NCBI GenBank assembly: GCA_034231615.1
Contig: CM067312.1
Span: 6,745,747 to 6,809,746, forward strand
Direction: 5' to 3'
From: Meghimatium bilineatum
Taxonomy: Eukaryota > Mollusca > Gastropoda > Stylommatophora > Philomycidae
Length of the DNA: 64,000 bases
In this document: piece after piece, positions 54,331 through 63,739 of the stretch
Layout: every line of letters starts with the position of its first letter
How positions within the stretch are numbered: the stretch's first letter is position 1
Notes under the pieces: generated by a model
Told to the model about the DNA's origin: nothing
Seen by the model: the letters and a program-made list of their open reading frames with translations, nothing else
The model's database searches: none
Made by a program: the position numbers and the translations under genes

Positions 54331-54500
54331 CCCTGGCGTAGGCGGTCATGGCTCTCCACAGCTCTCTGTTCACAGTATCAAGATCGTTGTTGTTTCCCTG
54401 CCGTGCCAGGTTGTCAAACTGTCTAATATTTTCTTACGTTGTCGCCCTTTGTCTCTGTTGCCTTCAATTTTGCCTGTTCTCCAACGTGTTCTTCATATGT
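54331..54500 (-). mobile_element. LINE-4 3' tail
   Basis: The plus strand GGCGGTCATGGCTCTCCACA, GTGCCAGGTTGTCAAACTG and CTGTTGCCTTCAATTTTGCC is the reverse of the LINE-4 tail at 7880-8040, and is repeated at 63880-64000. Confidence 0.7.
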
Positions 54501-54539
54501 TCTCCAATGGCTATGCACCTCTGGTATTCTAACGTCAAA

Positions 54540-55043
54540 TAAGACATTTTAAAAAACTAAATGTTGCCTTAGGATATCTGTGAAAGTCTATCAAATTGAG
54601 AGTAGCCAGCCCTTAGTCAAGACAGTTTCATCACAGCTTACAAAATTATTGTATTTACAGAGTTGCATGAAGAAAACTCAAAAGCATTAATTTATTAAAT
54701 GGAAGTTGTAAGCGTTAGAATGAGTGCTTACTAAATATGACACTTGTCACAGAAGGAAACGTTATTTTCTGCCTTTTTTTCCAATGCGCTTTCGGGTTAT
54801 TACTCAAAGAATTGTTTTCTTTCGAAGGGTGAATATAAAAACTCACCCTGTACATCAAGAGACATGCTGCCTTTATCACACAGCTACAAAATCCCTCCCT
54901 GCAACTCCTTAACTGGAAACATGCAGTATCTGACAGTTTTGTTTTACTCAAATAGTATTAATGACAAGATTTAAACGCTATTTAAAATTACCACGAACTA
55001 ATGTAATTTTATACTACATTCGATTACTTTGTAAGATGTAGGC
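54540..55043 (+). other. NSUN7 intron 5, nothing recognised
   Basis: A/T-rich; short open frames on both strands at 54715-54974 have no recognisable content. Confidence 0.4.
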
Positions 55044-55221
55044 CAGGGTTATTCAAATGGCGGCCCGCGGAGGCCTAGTAAATAGCCAGCGGATCATTGC
55101 TAAAACAGTGAAATAGTTATAAAACAACTAAATGTATATAACTATATTGGGACCTCTGGCACGTGATTATCCCCCATTGTCTACATTTTGGCACCCTAGT
55201 AAATATAATTGAATAGCCCTG
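55044..55221. mobile_element. hAT-type miniature element, 178 bp
   Basis: It begins CAGGGTTATTCAAATGGCGG and ends AATTGAATAGCCCTG, imperfect inverted ends. It is flanked by ATGTAGGC (55036-55043) and ATGTAAGC (55222-55229), an 8-bp duplication with one change. No coding capacity. Confidence 0.8.
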
Positions 55222-55384
55222 ATGTAAGCCTATAACCAAACGTAAATATGTAGGCAATGCTTACGTTGCTTATATAGACGCCGGACCAATTGAATACACA
55301 GAAACAGCATGTCTCTTGTCTTTAAAAAATAACTATTATTAAAAATCAAATAATATACTATAGAAACAGCCAGGATTTATTCGT

Positions 55385-55560
55385 CAAGAAACGTCATGCA
55401 GCACACGGGATTTATACCAGGGTCACTTCAGTGGCTCCAACTCGCCTTGTAACTTTAGTCAATACGTTTTGCGATGTGGTCGAAGGCAGAAAATGTTTTA
55501 ACTCAGATTTCGAGGAGAGTGGGTGTCATCTGAGCTGACCGGGTTCAAAACCCGTAATCT
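55385..55560 (-). repeat. Degraded tRNA-like SINE
   Basis: CACACGGGATTTATACCAGG then ACTCGCCTTGTAACTTTAGT and CAATACGTTTTGCGATG resemble the tRNA-like elements at 63008-63125. It lies 60 nt before NSUN7 exon 6. Confidence 0.4.
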
Positions 55561-55622
55561 GCATAATTTGTATATATTATAAAATCAAGTATCAATTAAA
55601 AACCTTAATTTCTGGTACATAG

Positions 55623-55766
55623 ATACGCGGCTCCTTACAGACAATTTTCTAAGTATCGATCCAGAAGAGCCGAAACTGAAGTCAGCCAAGGTCATATTAA
55701 TTACCGCCAGCTGTAGCAAATCAGCTATTACAAATCCTATCGAGTTCCTCATCAGCGAGGGAGAAG
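55623..55766 (+). CDS. NSUN7: NSUN7 coding exon 6 (144 nt): motif IV; its 5' splice site is tandemly amplified
   Basis: The exon encodes RLLTDNFLSIDPEEP, then SAKVILITASCSKSA and NPIEFLISEGE. The Cys of motif IV is present. The acceptor is GTACATAG and the donor is GTATGA at 55767, in phase 1. The last 25 nt of the exon and 18 nt of intron, with the donor in the middle, are the unit of a 43-bp array repeated 16 times downstream. Reading through the first donor stays open until a TGA in copy 3 (55853-55855). Confidence 0.93.
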
Positions 55767-56428
55767 GTATGATCATTGCGTGTCGAGTTCCTCATCAGCG
55801 AGGGAGAAGGTATGATCATTGCGTGTCGAGTTCCTCATCAGCGAAGGAGAAGATATGATCATTGCGTGTCGAGTTCCTCATCAGCGAGGGAGAAGGTATG
55901 ATCGCTGCGTGTCGAGTTCCTCATCAGCGAGGGAGAAGGTATGATCGTTGCGTGTCGAGTTCCTCATCAGCGAGGGAGAAAGTATGATCATTGCGTGTCG
56001 AGTTCCTCATCAGCGAGGGAGAAGGTATGATCGTTGCGTGTCGAGTTCCTCATCAGCGAGGGAGAAGGTATGATCATTGCATGTCGAGTTCCTCATCAGC
56101 GAGGGAGAAGGTATGATCATTGCGTGTCGAGTTCCTCATCAGCGAGGGAGAAGGTATGATCATTGCGTGTTGAGTTCCTCATCAGCGAGGGAGAAGATAT
56201 GATCATTGCGTGTCGAGTTCCTCATCAGCGAGGGAGAAGATATGATCATTGCGTGTCGAGTTCCTAATCAGCGAGGGAGAAGGTATGATCGTTGCGTGTC
56301 GAGTTCCTCATCAGCGAGGGAGAAGATATGATCATTGCGTGTTGAGTTCCTCATCAGCGAGGGAGAAGGTATGATCGTTGCGTGTCGAGTTCCTCATCAG
56401 CGAGGGAGAAGGTATGATCATTACGTAA
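55741..56428 (+). repeat. Minisatellite of 16 43-bp units, each a copy of the NSUN7 exon 6 5' splice site
   Basis: Units begin at 55742 and every 43 bp to 56387 with no indels: GAGTTCCTCATCAGCGAGGG then AGAAG, GTATGATC and ATTGCGTGTC. The first unit is the real exon end and donor (55767). The donor dinucleotide is GT in 12 of 16 units and AT in copies 3, 11, 12 and 14. Confidence 0.98.
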
Positions 56429-56579
56429 GAACTATCCGACTTTTGTTGTGCTTTTTATTGGCTGGCGAAGCAAAATATAAATAATTAATCAATAAAATCA
56501 TGACAATAGTCAGAGTGTCTAACACAGTGACATTGGACACAGTATTGTTACATCAGGTCATTGCTTAACTAATTGAGGT

Positions 56580-57000
56580 TTTTTTAAAATAAAATAACAT
56601 CCATGTGTTACAGGGCCTTAAGAGGTAGCAAGAAATAGCAACATTGTTAATGTTAAACTTGTCGTTAACGTTTTCTGTCCATCTTTTTCGTGGTCTTCCT
56701 CTGGCTTTGTACCCTGATCTCATTTGGTTATATGCCTGTACGGGCAACTTGTCGTGATGCATTCTCATATTGTGACCAAACCACTTGATTTTCTGCCTTT
56801 CTATGTATTCTGTGCAAGGTAGTATACCTATTCTTTCCCTGATATATTCATTTTGTAATTTATCGAACCTGGTGACCCCGGCGACTTTCCTCAAGCATTT
56901 CATCTCACATGTCACTATCTTTCTGTAATGTGAAGATGAGAGAGACCAGGTTTGGCACTGGTAGCACAGTGTTAGTGCACATAGTTTACTGGTTAAATAT
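56580..57000 (-). mobile_element. LINE-9 ORF2 C-terminal fragment
   Basis: The minus frame reads TLCYQCQTWSLSSSHYRKIV, CEMKCLRKVAGVTRFDKLQN, ECIERQKIKWFGH-type text and YKARGRPRKRWTENVNDKF. This is the C-terminal part of a non-LTR reverse transcriptase (A-E-MK-LR-VxGxTxxDRxRN). Related families are common in animals. Confidence 0.85.
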
Positions 57001-57335
57001 AATTCATTTGCTATACAAGGGGTCATATAGTTTACGTCAACAATTACGGGGGGGGGGAGAGAAAAGTTTGACAAAGTTGATGGCAACAATACCGTACTTC
57101 TGCACCAATTCAATGTTAGAATTTGAATATATTTTCTAAAAATCACAAACAAATTATGTATTGTTCCGCACTTTTATCCTAAAACAAATTTTTTTTTGGG
57201 GGGGGGAGGAGGGGGGTAAATTTCTTTGGCATAATAATGCAGGAGAGGGATCCCGGAATTTAATTTTTGGGAATTGTTAATAAGGGGGGGGGGGCAAAAA
57301 TGATATAAAAGTGTTGACGTAACTGATGGAGGGCA
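57001..57335. repeat. Poly-G rich low-complexity stretch
   Basis: G runs of 7-10 at 57049-57058, 57199-57214 and 57283-57293 in A/T-rich sequence. Possible G-quadruplex potential; otherwise unassigned. Confidence 0.6.
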
Positions 57336-57339
57336 AACA

Positions 57340-58787
57340 GCTTTCTGTAGAGTGTCTAACTCATTCTATGGACAACCTCCTGTAGAGTGTCTAACTCAGT
57401 CCATGGACAACCTCCTGTAGAGTATCTAGCTCAGTCTATGGACAGCCTGCTGCAGTGTCTAACTCAGCCTACGGACAGCCTTCTGTAGAGTGTCTAACTC
57501 AGCCCATGGAAACCTCCTGTAGTGTGTCTAACTCAATCCATGGACCACCTGCTGCAGAGTGTCTGACTCAGTCCACGGACAGCCTTCTGTAGAGTGTCTG
57601 ACTCAGTCCACGGACAGCCTTCTGTAGAGTGTCTAACTCAGTCCACGGACAGCCTTCTGTAGAGTGTCTAACTCAGTCCACGGACAGCCTTCTGTAGAGT
57701 GTCTAACTCAGTCCACGGACAGCCTTCTGTAGAGTGTCTAACTCAGTCCACGGACAGCCTTCTGTAGAGTGTCTAACTCAGTCAACAGACAGCCTTCTGT
57801 AGAGTGTCTGACTCAGTCCACGGACAGCCTTCTGTAGAGTGTCTGACTCAGTCCACGGACAGCCTTCTGTAGAGTGTCTGACTCAGTCCACGGACAGCCT
57901 TCTGTAGAGTGTCTAACTCAGTCCACGGACAGCCTTCTGTAGAGTGTCTAACTCAGTCCACGGACAGCCTTCTGTAGAGTGTCTAACTCAGTCCACGGAC
58001 AGCCTTCTGTAGAGTGTCTAACTCAGTCCACGGACAGCCTTCTGTAGTGTCTAACTCAGTCCACGGACAGCCTTCTGTAGAGTGTCTGACTCAGTCCACG
58101 GACAGCCTTCTATAGAGTGTCTGACTCAGTCCACGGACAGCCTTCTGTAGAGTGTCTAACTCAGTCCACGGACAGCCTTCTGTAGTGTCTGACTCAGTCC
58201 ACGGACAGCCTTCTGTAGAGTGTCTGACTCAGTCCACGGACAGCCTTCTGTAGAGTGTCTAACTCAGTCCACGGACAGCCTTCTGTAGAGTGTCTAACTC
58301 AGTCCACGGACAGCCTTCTGTAGAGTGTCTGACTCAGTCCACGGACAGCCTTCTGTAGAGTGTCTGACTCAGTCCACGGACAGCCTTCTGTAGAGTGTCT
58401 GACTCAGTCCACGGACAGCCTTCTGTAGAGTGTCTAACTCAGTCCACGGACAGCCTTCTGTAGAGTGTCTGACTCAGTCCACGGACAGCCTTCTGTAGAG
58501 TGTCTAACTCAGTCCACGGACAGCCTTCTGTAGAGTGTCTAACTCAGTCCACGGACAGCCTTCTGTAGAGTGTCTGACTCAGTCCACGGACAGCCTTCTG
58601 TAGAGTGTCTAACTCAGTCCACGGACAGCCTTCTGTAGAGTGTCTGACTCAGTCCACGGACAGCCTTCTGTAGAGTGTCTAACTCAGTCCACGGACAGCC
58701 TTCTGTAGAGTGTCTAACTCAGTCCACGGACAGCCTTCTGTAGAGTGTCTGACTCAGTCCACGGACAGCCTTCTGTAGAGTGTCTAC
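57340..58787 (+). repeat. Large minisatellite, about 41 units of 35 bp
   Basis: Units read AGAGTGTCTAACTCAGTCCA then CGGACAGCCTTCTGT, with an A/G change giving CTAACTCAG or CTGACTCAG. The left five units are diverged and irregular; the remainder are nearly identical. It lies in NSUN7 intron 6. Confidence 0.97.
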
Positions 58788-59174
58788 TTCAGTCGATCTC
58801 TATTTGGTGGACATGAATTGCAAGAAAACATAAATCTGTCCTGTTCTCAGTCAAATCTCTTCAATTCTGATATTTTCTCATTGACGTGTTTTCTGTCTAA
58901 ATTGTATGATATGTCTTTTCGACAAAATTAGATACTTGTTAAGTTTTCGAATTTATTCGGAGTTCGGATTAACAGGATTGCCTAAACCGTGACATCTATT
59001 ATTTTAGTGGTCATGCGACTCGATGTAACAGAAATGGGCTTGCTTCAGTGGTTGAAAGATGTCCACAAAGCGGCTTTAATATCCAACCTACCACTCATAA
59101 AGTTCGTAGATATAATTACCATAAGGAGGAGATTTTACTAAATACATTTTTTTAAATAGGTCATTTGTCCGTTT

Positions 59175-59390
59175 CCGTATATGTTTCCTTCCTTACATGT
59201 CGTAAGAGGTGACCAAGAGGCGACCTATCCCATATAGGTTCAAAGTGTCCCGGAAGCCATGCTAAAGTCGGGTGTGTCCTGTCAGAGACGCAGATATCGC
59301 ATCGAAGCTGTAAACCATGAAACAGAGTATTCCGTTCTCCAAACTACATGCTCTTGATCTGCAGGAGTTTCAGAACGACTGCAGAAAAAT
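59175..59390 (+). repeat. SINE-A copy, head truncated
   Basis: CTTACATGTCGTAAGAGGTG, ACCTATCCCATATAGGTTC, then ATCTGCAGGAGTTTCAGAAC. It lies 80 nt before NSUN7 exon 7, followed by a 24-bp TATTTCTCTCTAATACG duplication. Confidence 0.7.
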
Positions 59391-59473
59391 ACGTATTTCA
59401 TATTTCTCTCTAATACGTAATTGATATTTCTCTCTAATACGTAATTGATATTATTTCTCTCTTATACGAACAG

Positions 59474-59575
59474 ATATGAATTTTCTCGGGGACATCTTCA
59501 AGGCCAGTCGAAGTATGGACAATGTGAACAATCTGGTGACGGAGCATGAACGAATACTAAAACACGCTCTCATGT
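59474..59575 (+). CDS. NSUN7: NSUN7 coding exon 7 (102 nt)
   Basis: The exon encodes DMNFLGDIFKASRSMD then NVNNLVTEHERILKHALM, matching the family segment between motif IV and motif VI. The acceptor is ATACGAACAG. Of two overlapping donors the better one, GTAAGG at 59576, gives phase 1 and fits exon 8. A C-run follows at about 59685-59700. Confidence 0.9.
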
Positions 59576-60354
59576 GTAAGGAGTTTGGTTTCAATATGTT
59601 TATTCATAACAACTTGTATTTATATTCATGGCATTTTTTCATTATCGTCTTGAATAAAGACCTTCCAACAGAATTAATTAGGACCCCCCCCCCCCCCCCC
59701 CATTCGTTAAATTTTTAAAATTATTGTTGGGATTTTCGGTTGGTCACTATTACATACTTGGAATCGCATGCCAAAAATAGCCAAGGCGACTCCATCATTT
59801 TTTCTTATGTTCCATGCCGTGTGGCATTGGTTATCATATCTTTCCACATATATTCTATTTCGTGTGCTATTAATCGTTTCCGATACCGATGTTCTCCCAT
59901 ACCACAATGCTAGGTTGTCAAACATCTTCTCTCTTAGTCTTTCCTTGCCTCTCTTGCTCTGTCTTGCCAACCCCTAACAACCAACCTGTTGTTACAATAT
60001 GTTCTATCTTTCCTCTTCTCGTGGTATATCAACATATGTGGACTTTCTCTTTCTGATGCGGGTAAGAAGCTCTCTTTTCGAATTAATTTCTTTCAAAATA
60101 TATTCATGACACTTTTTATCTGTCCATGGTGTTCTTAACATTCTTCTATAAAACTATATCTCTGCTGACTCCATATAAGTTTTCATTATTATGTTGAGTG
60201 CCAAAAATGTCGGTAGCATATATAAATTCAAGACGAGCGAAAAGTCCAGCATTTAAAAAAAATTGTAGTGATTTATTTTCCAGGCAATATTTACATACAG
60301 TATGTTGCCACTGCTTTTTGAAAGCCTGGCTGCCAAACAACATGTAATTACTTT

Positions 60355-60515
60355 TTTCTTCTTCAACTTTCATTCTCAAACTCCCGCTTGATCTCTCTTG
60401 TAACAGGACAATGATTCTACTAGGTTTCTAGAAGGATGTAGTACAGATAATGGAAATGCGTTTTGTGTCGTCGTTTTATGTGCCCCAATGTTCCGACAAA
60501 TCCGTCTTCAGTGGT
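60355..60515 (-). repeat. SINE-B copy, diverged
   Basis: TTCTTCTTCAACTTTCATTC to AATCCGTCTTCAGTGG; about ten differences from consensus by eye. Confidence 0.7.
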
Positions 60516-60635
60516 ATGTAATTAGTTTTAAACTCAGCACAGGGCTCGTTCAACAATTTTTTTTAGACGTGTTCACAGCCTAGAAGCTACAGCGCAGAGC
60601 ATAACTATAATTAACAATGTTTAAATAACTAATGC

Positions 60636-60785
60636 TGCCAAAGTCGGATATGTCGGTTCATTTCCGCAAATAAAAGTGCGACACAGCGCGTGCCCATTCT
60701 TTGGATTTCAACCTGCTATAAATCTTGTATAACCACTGTCCTGCTACACGAGAAATCCAACGGACGTGTGAGAATATACGCTTAC
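60636..60785 (+). repeat. SINE-B copy, diverged
   Basis: GCCAAAGTCGGATATGTCGG to GTGTGAGAATATACGC. Confidence 0.65.
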
Positions 60786-60827
60786 AAAATAATTATTAAT
60801 TCTTTGGTTCCCCCCCCCCTAATTTCC

Positions 60828-60990
60828 TAGTGGAACGCCGAAGTCAGATGTGTCGGGACATAGGCGCAAATAAAACGGATACACCGCGCATTTCTGTTCT
60901 CTGGACTAGCGATTCCATCCTGCTGGAAATCTAGTAGCATCATTGTTCTGCTATACGAGAGATCTGGTGGAATTTTGAGAAAGAACGAAA
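60828..60990 (+). repeat. SINE-B copy
   Basis: ACGCCGAAGTCAGATGTGTC to TTTTGAGAAAGAACGAAAG, with an insertion GCGATTC before CATCCTGCTGG. Confidence 0.7.
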
Positions 60991-61029
60991 GACAAAACTA
61001 AAAAAAAATATATTTCATGCGGAACAACG

Positions 61030-61600
61030 GGCTGCAACTAAAATTAACAAACTAAATGATACTAACAAATTAGATAACATTAATCAAATATATAATATTA
61101 ACATACTAGACAATATAAAAAAACTAGATAATATCAACTAACTAGATAATATTAGCTAACTAGATAATATTAACTAAATATATAATGTTAACAAACTAGA
61201 TAATATTAACTAACTGGATAATATCAACTAACTATATCTTATTAGCTAACTAGATAATATTAACTAACTATATAATATTAACAAACTAGATAATATTATC
61301 TAACTGGATACTATTAACTAGCTAGATACCAAACTAACTATTAACAAACTTAAAAATATTAACAAACTAAATAATATTAACACACTTAATAATATTAACA
61401 CATTAAATATTAACAAACTGAATAATATTAACAAACTGAATAATATTAACAAACTGAATAATATTAACAAACTGAATAATATTAACAAACTGAATAATAT
61501 TAACAAACTGAATAATATTAACAAACTGAATAATATTAACAAACTGAATAATATTAACAAACTGAATAATATTAACAAACTGAATAATATTAACAAAGTA
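61030..61600 (+). repeat. Tandem repeat of 18-bp units upstream of NSUN7 exon 8
   Basis: The right part (61420-61600) has about ten near-perfect units AACAAACTGAATAATATT. The left part (61060-61420) is a diverged version with ACTAGATAATATTAACTA. The repeat brings dozens of TTAAC/CTAAC steps close to the acceptor at 61647. Confidence 0.9.
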
Positions 61601-61647
61601 ATGCTAACCATCTAACAAACCGATGCAATCATGTTTGTGTTCTCCAG

Positions 61648-61772
61648 TTCCACGAGTTCACGCTGTTGTATATGCTACACGTTCCCGATACGAATGTGAG
61701 AATGAGCTTGTGGTCAAGAGGGCTCTGGAATACGTGCACGCAACAAGTACCGGCAAAGGAGTTCCATTTAGG
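61648..61772 (+). CDS. NSUN7: NSUN7 coding exon 8 (125 nt): motif VI with Cys replaced by Arg
   Basis: The exon encodes FPRVHAVVYATRSRYECENE then LVVKRALEYVHATS and GKGVPFR. Vertebrate NSUN7 as I recall it reads VVYCTCS at this point, and active NSUN enzymes have the catalytic TC of motif VI. Here the codons read GCT ACA CGT TCC, so the Cys position is Arg. The acceptor is TGTTCTCCAG and the donor GTAAGA, in phase 0. No later exon was recognised before the window ends. An 18-bp repeat array stops about 45 nt before the acceptor. Confidence 0.92.
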
Positions 61773-62157
61773 GTAAGAATTAATCTTCATGATCACTAGT
61801 CCTTCCAGTGTGTTTCAAGGGACAGAATATGTGGTAGGGAATAGTCTTCTTCTTCTGCTGCGTTCGCTCTCTGATAACCAACATGGAAGTTTTTGTTATT
61901 TCCGACGGGGAGTGTGAAGTACGTTGCTTTGCTGGTTTTCCACCGGAACTGCGTTATTTTGCGTTTCCGGTTCAGCACATTCACTTTCCGGATTGCCAGT
62001 AATATTATCTTACCTGTTATGCTTGTTGTAGAAGATGATTATACAGTTTAGACTGATCTATCTTACAGAAGATATCTGCGCGTTTACGGGCATGCAAGGA
62101 TGCTACAGACGTCACAAAGATACATGGCACAAAATTGCGGTCTTCGACTACGATATA
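61773..62157 (+). other. Intron following NSUN7 exon 8, nothing recognised
   Basis: No exon seen after the donor. A short SINE-A-like start (TTCTTCTTCTGCTGCGTTCG) at 61845-61870 does not continue. Confidence 0.4.
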
Positions 62158-62310
62158 TTCGAGGGATTCCACGCAGGTCTGCAATAGTGTATTTCCGTTA
62201 TTCAAGGGATTCCACGCAAGTTTGCAATAGGGGGCTTTCGTTATTCGAGGGATTCCACGCAGAACTGAAATAATGTGTTTTCGTTATTTGACGGATTCCA
62301 GGCAGATCTC
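62158..62310 (+). repeat. Tandem repeat, about four units of 40-46 bp
   Basis: Units contain GAGGGATTCCACGCAG-TCTG then CAATAGTG and TTTTCGTTATT. Confidence 0.85.
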
Positions 62311-62319
62311 GAATAGTGG

Positions 62320-62765
62320 ACTGTTACGATTGACTTGGAGATTTACGACAGATGTATTGTTCGAGTATTTTATCAACGAATTATAAGAATCTGCTATAGA
62401 GAGCATAAGAGAAATGTATACATAGGAAATAGAATAGAGATGTATGCAGTTGTACAAGAACCATTGCTTTCACTAGTGAAACAACGAAAACTAACATGGT
62501 TTGGTCAGGTATGCAGACATGATTCCTTGTCAAAAACAACACTGAAGGGAGCCGTCGAGGAAGGGGGGGGGGCACGTAGGGCACATAAAGTAGGGCACAT
62601 ATGTCTTACGTAGAGCACATAAAGACATGGACGGACAATATCAAGAAATTAACAGGACAAGATTTTTTCTTCACTCATTCCCATTGTTGAAAATAGAAAT
62701 TGCTGGAGGACTGTGTGCTGAAGCATCAAATTTGGTACCCCTATGACCCTGACGGGTTACGGGTT
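62320..62765 (+). mobile_element. LINE-5 ORF2 C-terminal fragment and 3' end
   Basis: It reads YREHKRNVYIGNRIEMYAV then KQRKLTWFGQVCRHDSLSK, followed by the 3' tail through GGTACCCCTATGACCCTGAC and GGGTTACGGGTTTATAA. It corresponds to the minus-strand copy at 42490-42860. A G-run at 62562-62570 shifts the frame. Confidence 0.8.
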
Positions 62766-62989
62766 TATAAATAGATATATAGGTTTTATCAACATGCTGT
62801 TGCTGTTGACTGATCATATATTTCGTCAGATGTGTGGCAGAGGCGTTGCTCGAATCCACAAGTTGGTTGGCTTGCAACGTTTACAGATGGTCAACCTATG
62901 AACCGTGCAGACATGCTCAATGCTTTTCGTGAATAATCTACAAGATTTAAGGATTTCAAGTTCAATGCGTCTATAGGCTATACAGGTAA

Positions 62990-63130
62990 ATTTAAGTAGG
63001 AAGCCAGAGGACAATTTTTAAAAATTTTTGAGACTAACGGGGATTGAACCAGTCCGTTCAACAGCACCAAATCGCCTAGCAACTATTGAACACGCGTTCT
63101 TCCGTACTTGACTAACTGCATCTCCAAAAA
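62990..63130 (-). repeat. tRNA-derived SINE-like element
   Basis: On the minus strand GTTAGTCAAGTACGGAAG (box A-like TAGTCAAGTAC) and GGACTGGTTCAATCCCCG (box B GGTTCAATCCC) are about 60 nt apart. Its flank GTAGGAAGCCAGAGGACAA is shared with 63370-63510. Confidence 0.6.
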
Positions 63131-63369
63131 AAGATGCGATTTCATCAAGCCATTCAAACCGCGCACACAAAGTCACCCGAACGGACCGATCGAGACAAGG
63201 ACTATTACAACAACAACAAACATCCCGTACAGGTATTGAAATATCCTCAGTAACAACAAACATATAACATAATATCCGTATTAGTTATACAATGGCCGAT
63301 AGGTCTTCTTGTAAACATGGATAACATATATGGACAATATAATTTTGCTTCGAATAATTGTTTATACAA

Positions 63370-63613
63370 GTAAATTAAGTAGGAAGCCAGAGGACAATTT
63401 AAAAAAATTCTTGAGACTAACGGGAATTGAACCAGTCCAAACAACAGCACAAAATCGCCTAGTAACTTTTGAACACGCGTTCTTCCGTACTTGACTAACA
63501 ACAATCTTTTTTTGGAGATGCAGTTAGTCAAGTACGAAAGAACGCGTGTTCAATAGTTGCTATGCGATTTGGTGCCGTTGGACGGACTGGTTCAATTCCC
63601 GTTAGTCTCAAGA
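63370..63613. repeat. Inverted pair of tRNA-like elements forming a 93-bp-arm hairpin
   Basis: The left arm 63406-63510 (minus-oriented element) and right arm 63521-63613 (plus-oriented) are reverse complements with few mismatches: GTTAGTCAAGTACGAAAGAA, CGCGTGTTCAATAGTTGCTA and GGACTGGTTCAATTCCCG. The spacer is about 10-20 bp. The left arm with its flank is also a direct copy of 62990-63130. Confidence 0.8.
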
Positions 63614-63626
63614 ATGTCTATAGGCT

Positions 63627-63705
63627 AACTAATTCTTCTATAGCGTTTATTCTGGAATTTGCGCTTGAAATCCCTTGTAGCATGACCATGTCTCACTATA
63701 TTTAG
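63627..63705 (-). repeat. SINE-B 3' fragment, diverged
   Basis: TTCTTCTATAGCGTTTATTC then CTTGTAGCATGACCATG follow SINE-B tail blocks. Confidence 0.5.
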
Positions 63706-63739
63706 TATCGATACTGCATGAATTGGAAGTGAGAATCGG

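Larger units (their letters stand above)
59576..61647 (+). other. NSUN7 intron 7, repeat-filled
   Basis: It contains a C-run, a LINE-2-like minus fragment (59720-60240; MARQSKRGKERLREK and WYGRTSVSETINSTRNRIYV), three SINE-B copies and an 18-bp array. No exon was seen. Confidence 0.6.

Noticed and set aside
55741-56428. In-frame extension of NSUN7 through the 43-bp array
   Set aside because: Reading past the first donor meets TGA in copy 3, while homology with exon 7 resumes only after splicing at 55767.
57049-57293. G-quadruplex regulatory element
   Set aside because: G runs are isolated and spaced far apart; they look like homopolymer slippage rather than a designed cluster.
61318-61611. 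97-codon LILFSL repeat protein on the minus strand
   Set aside because: Translation of an 18-bp AT-rich array in an NSUN7 intron.
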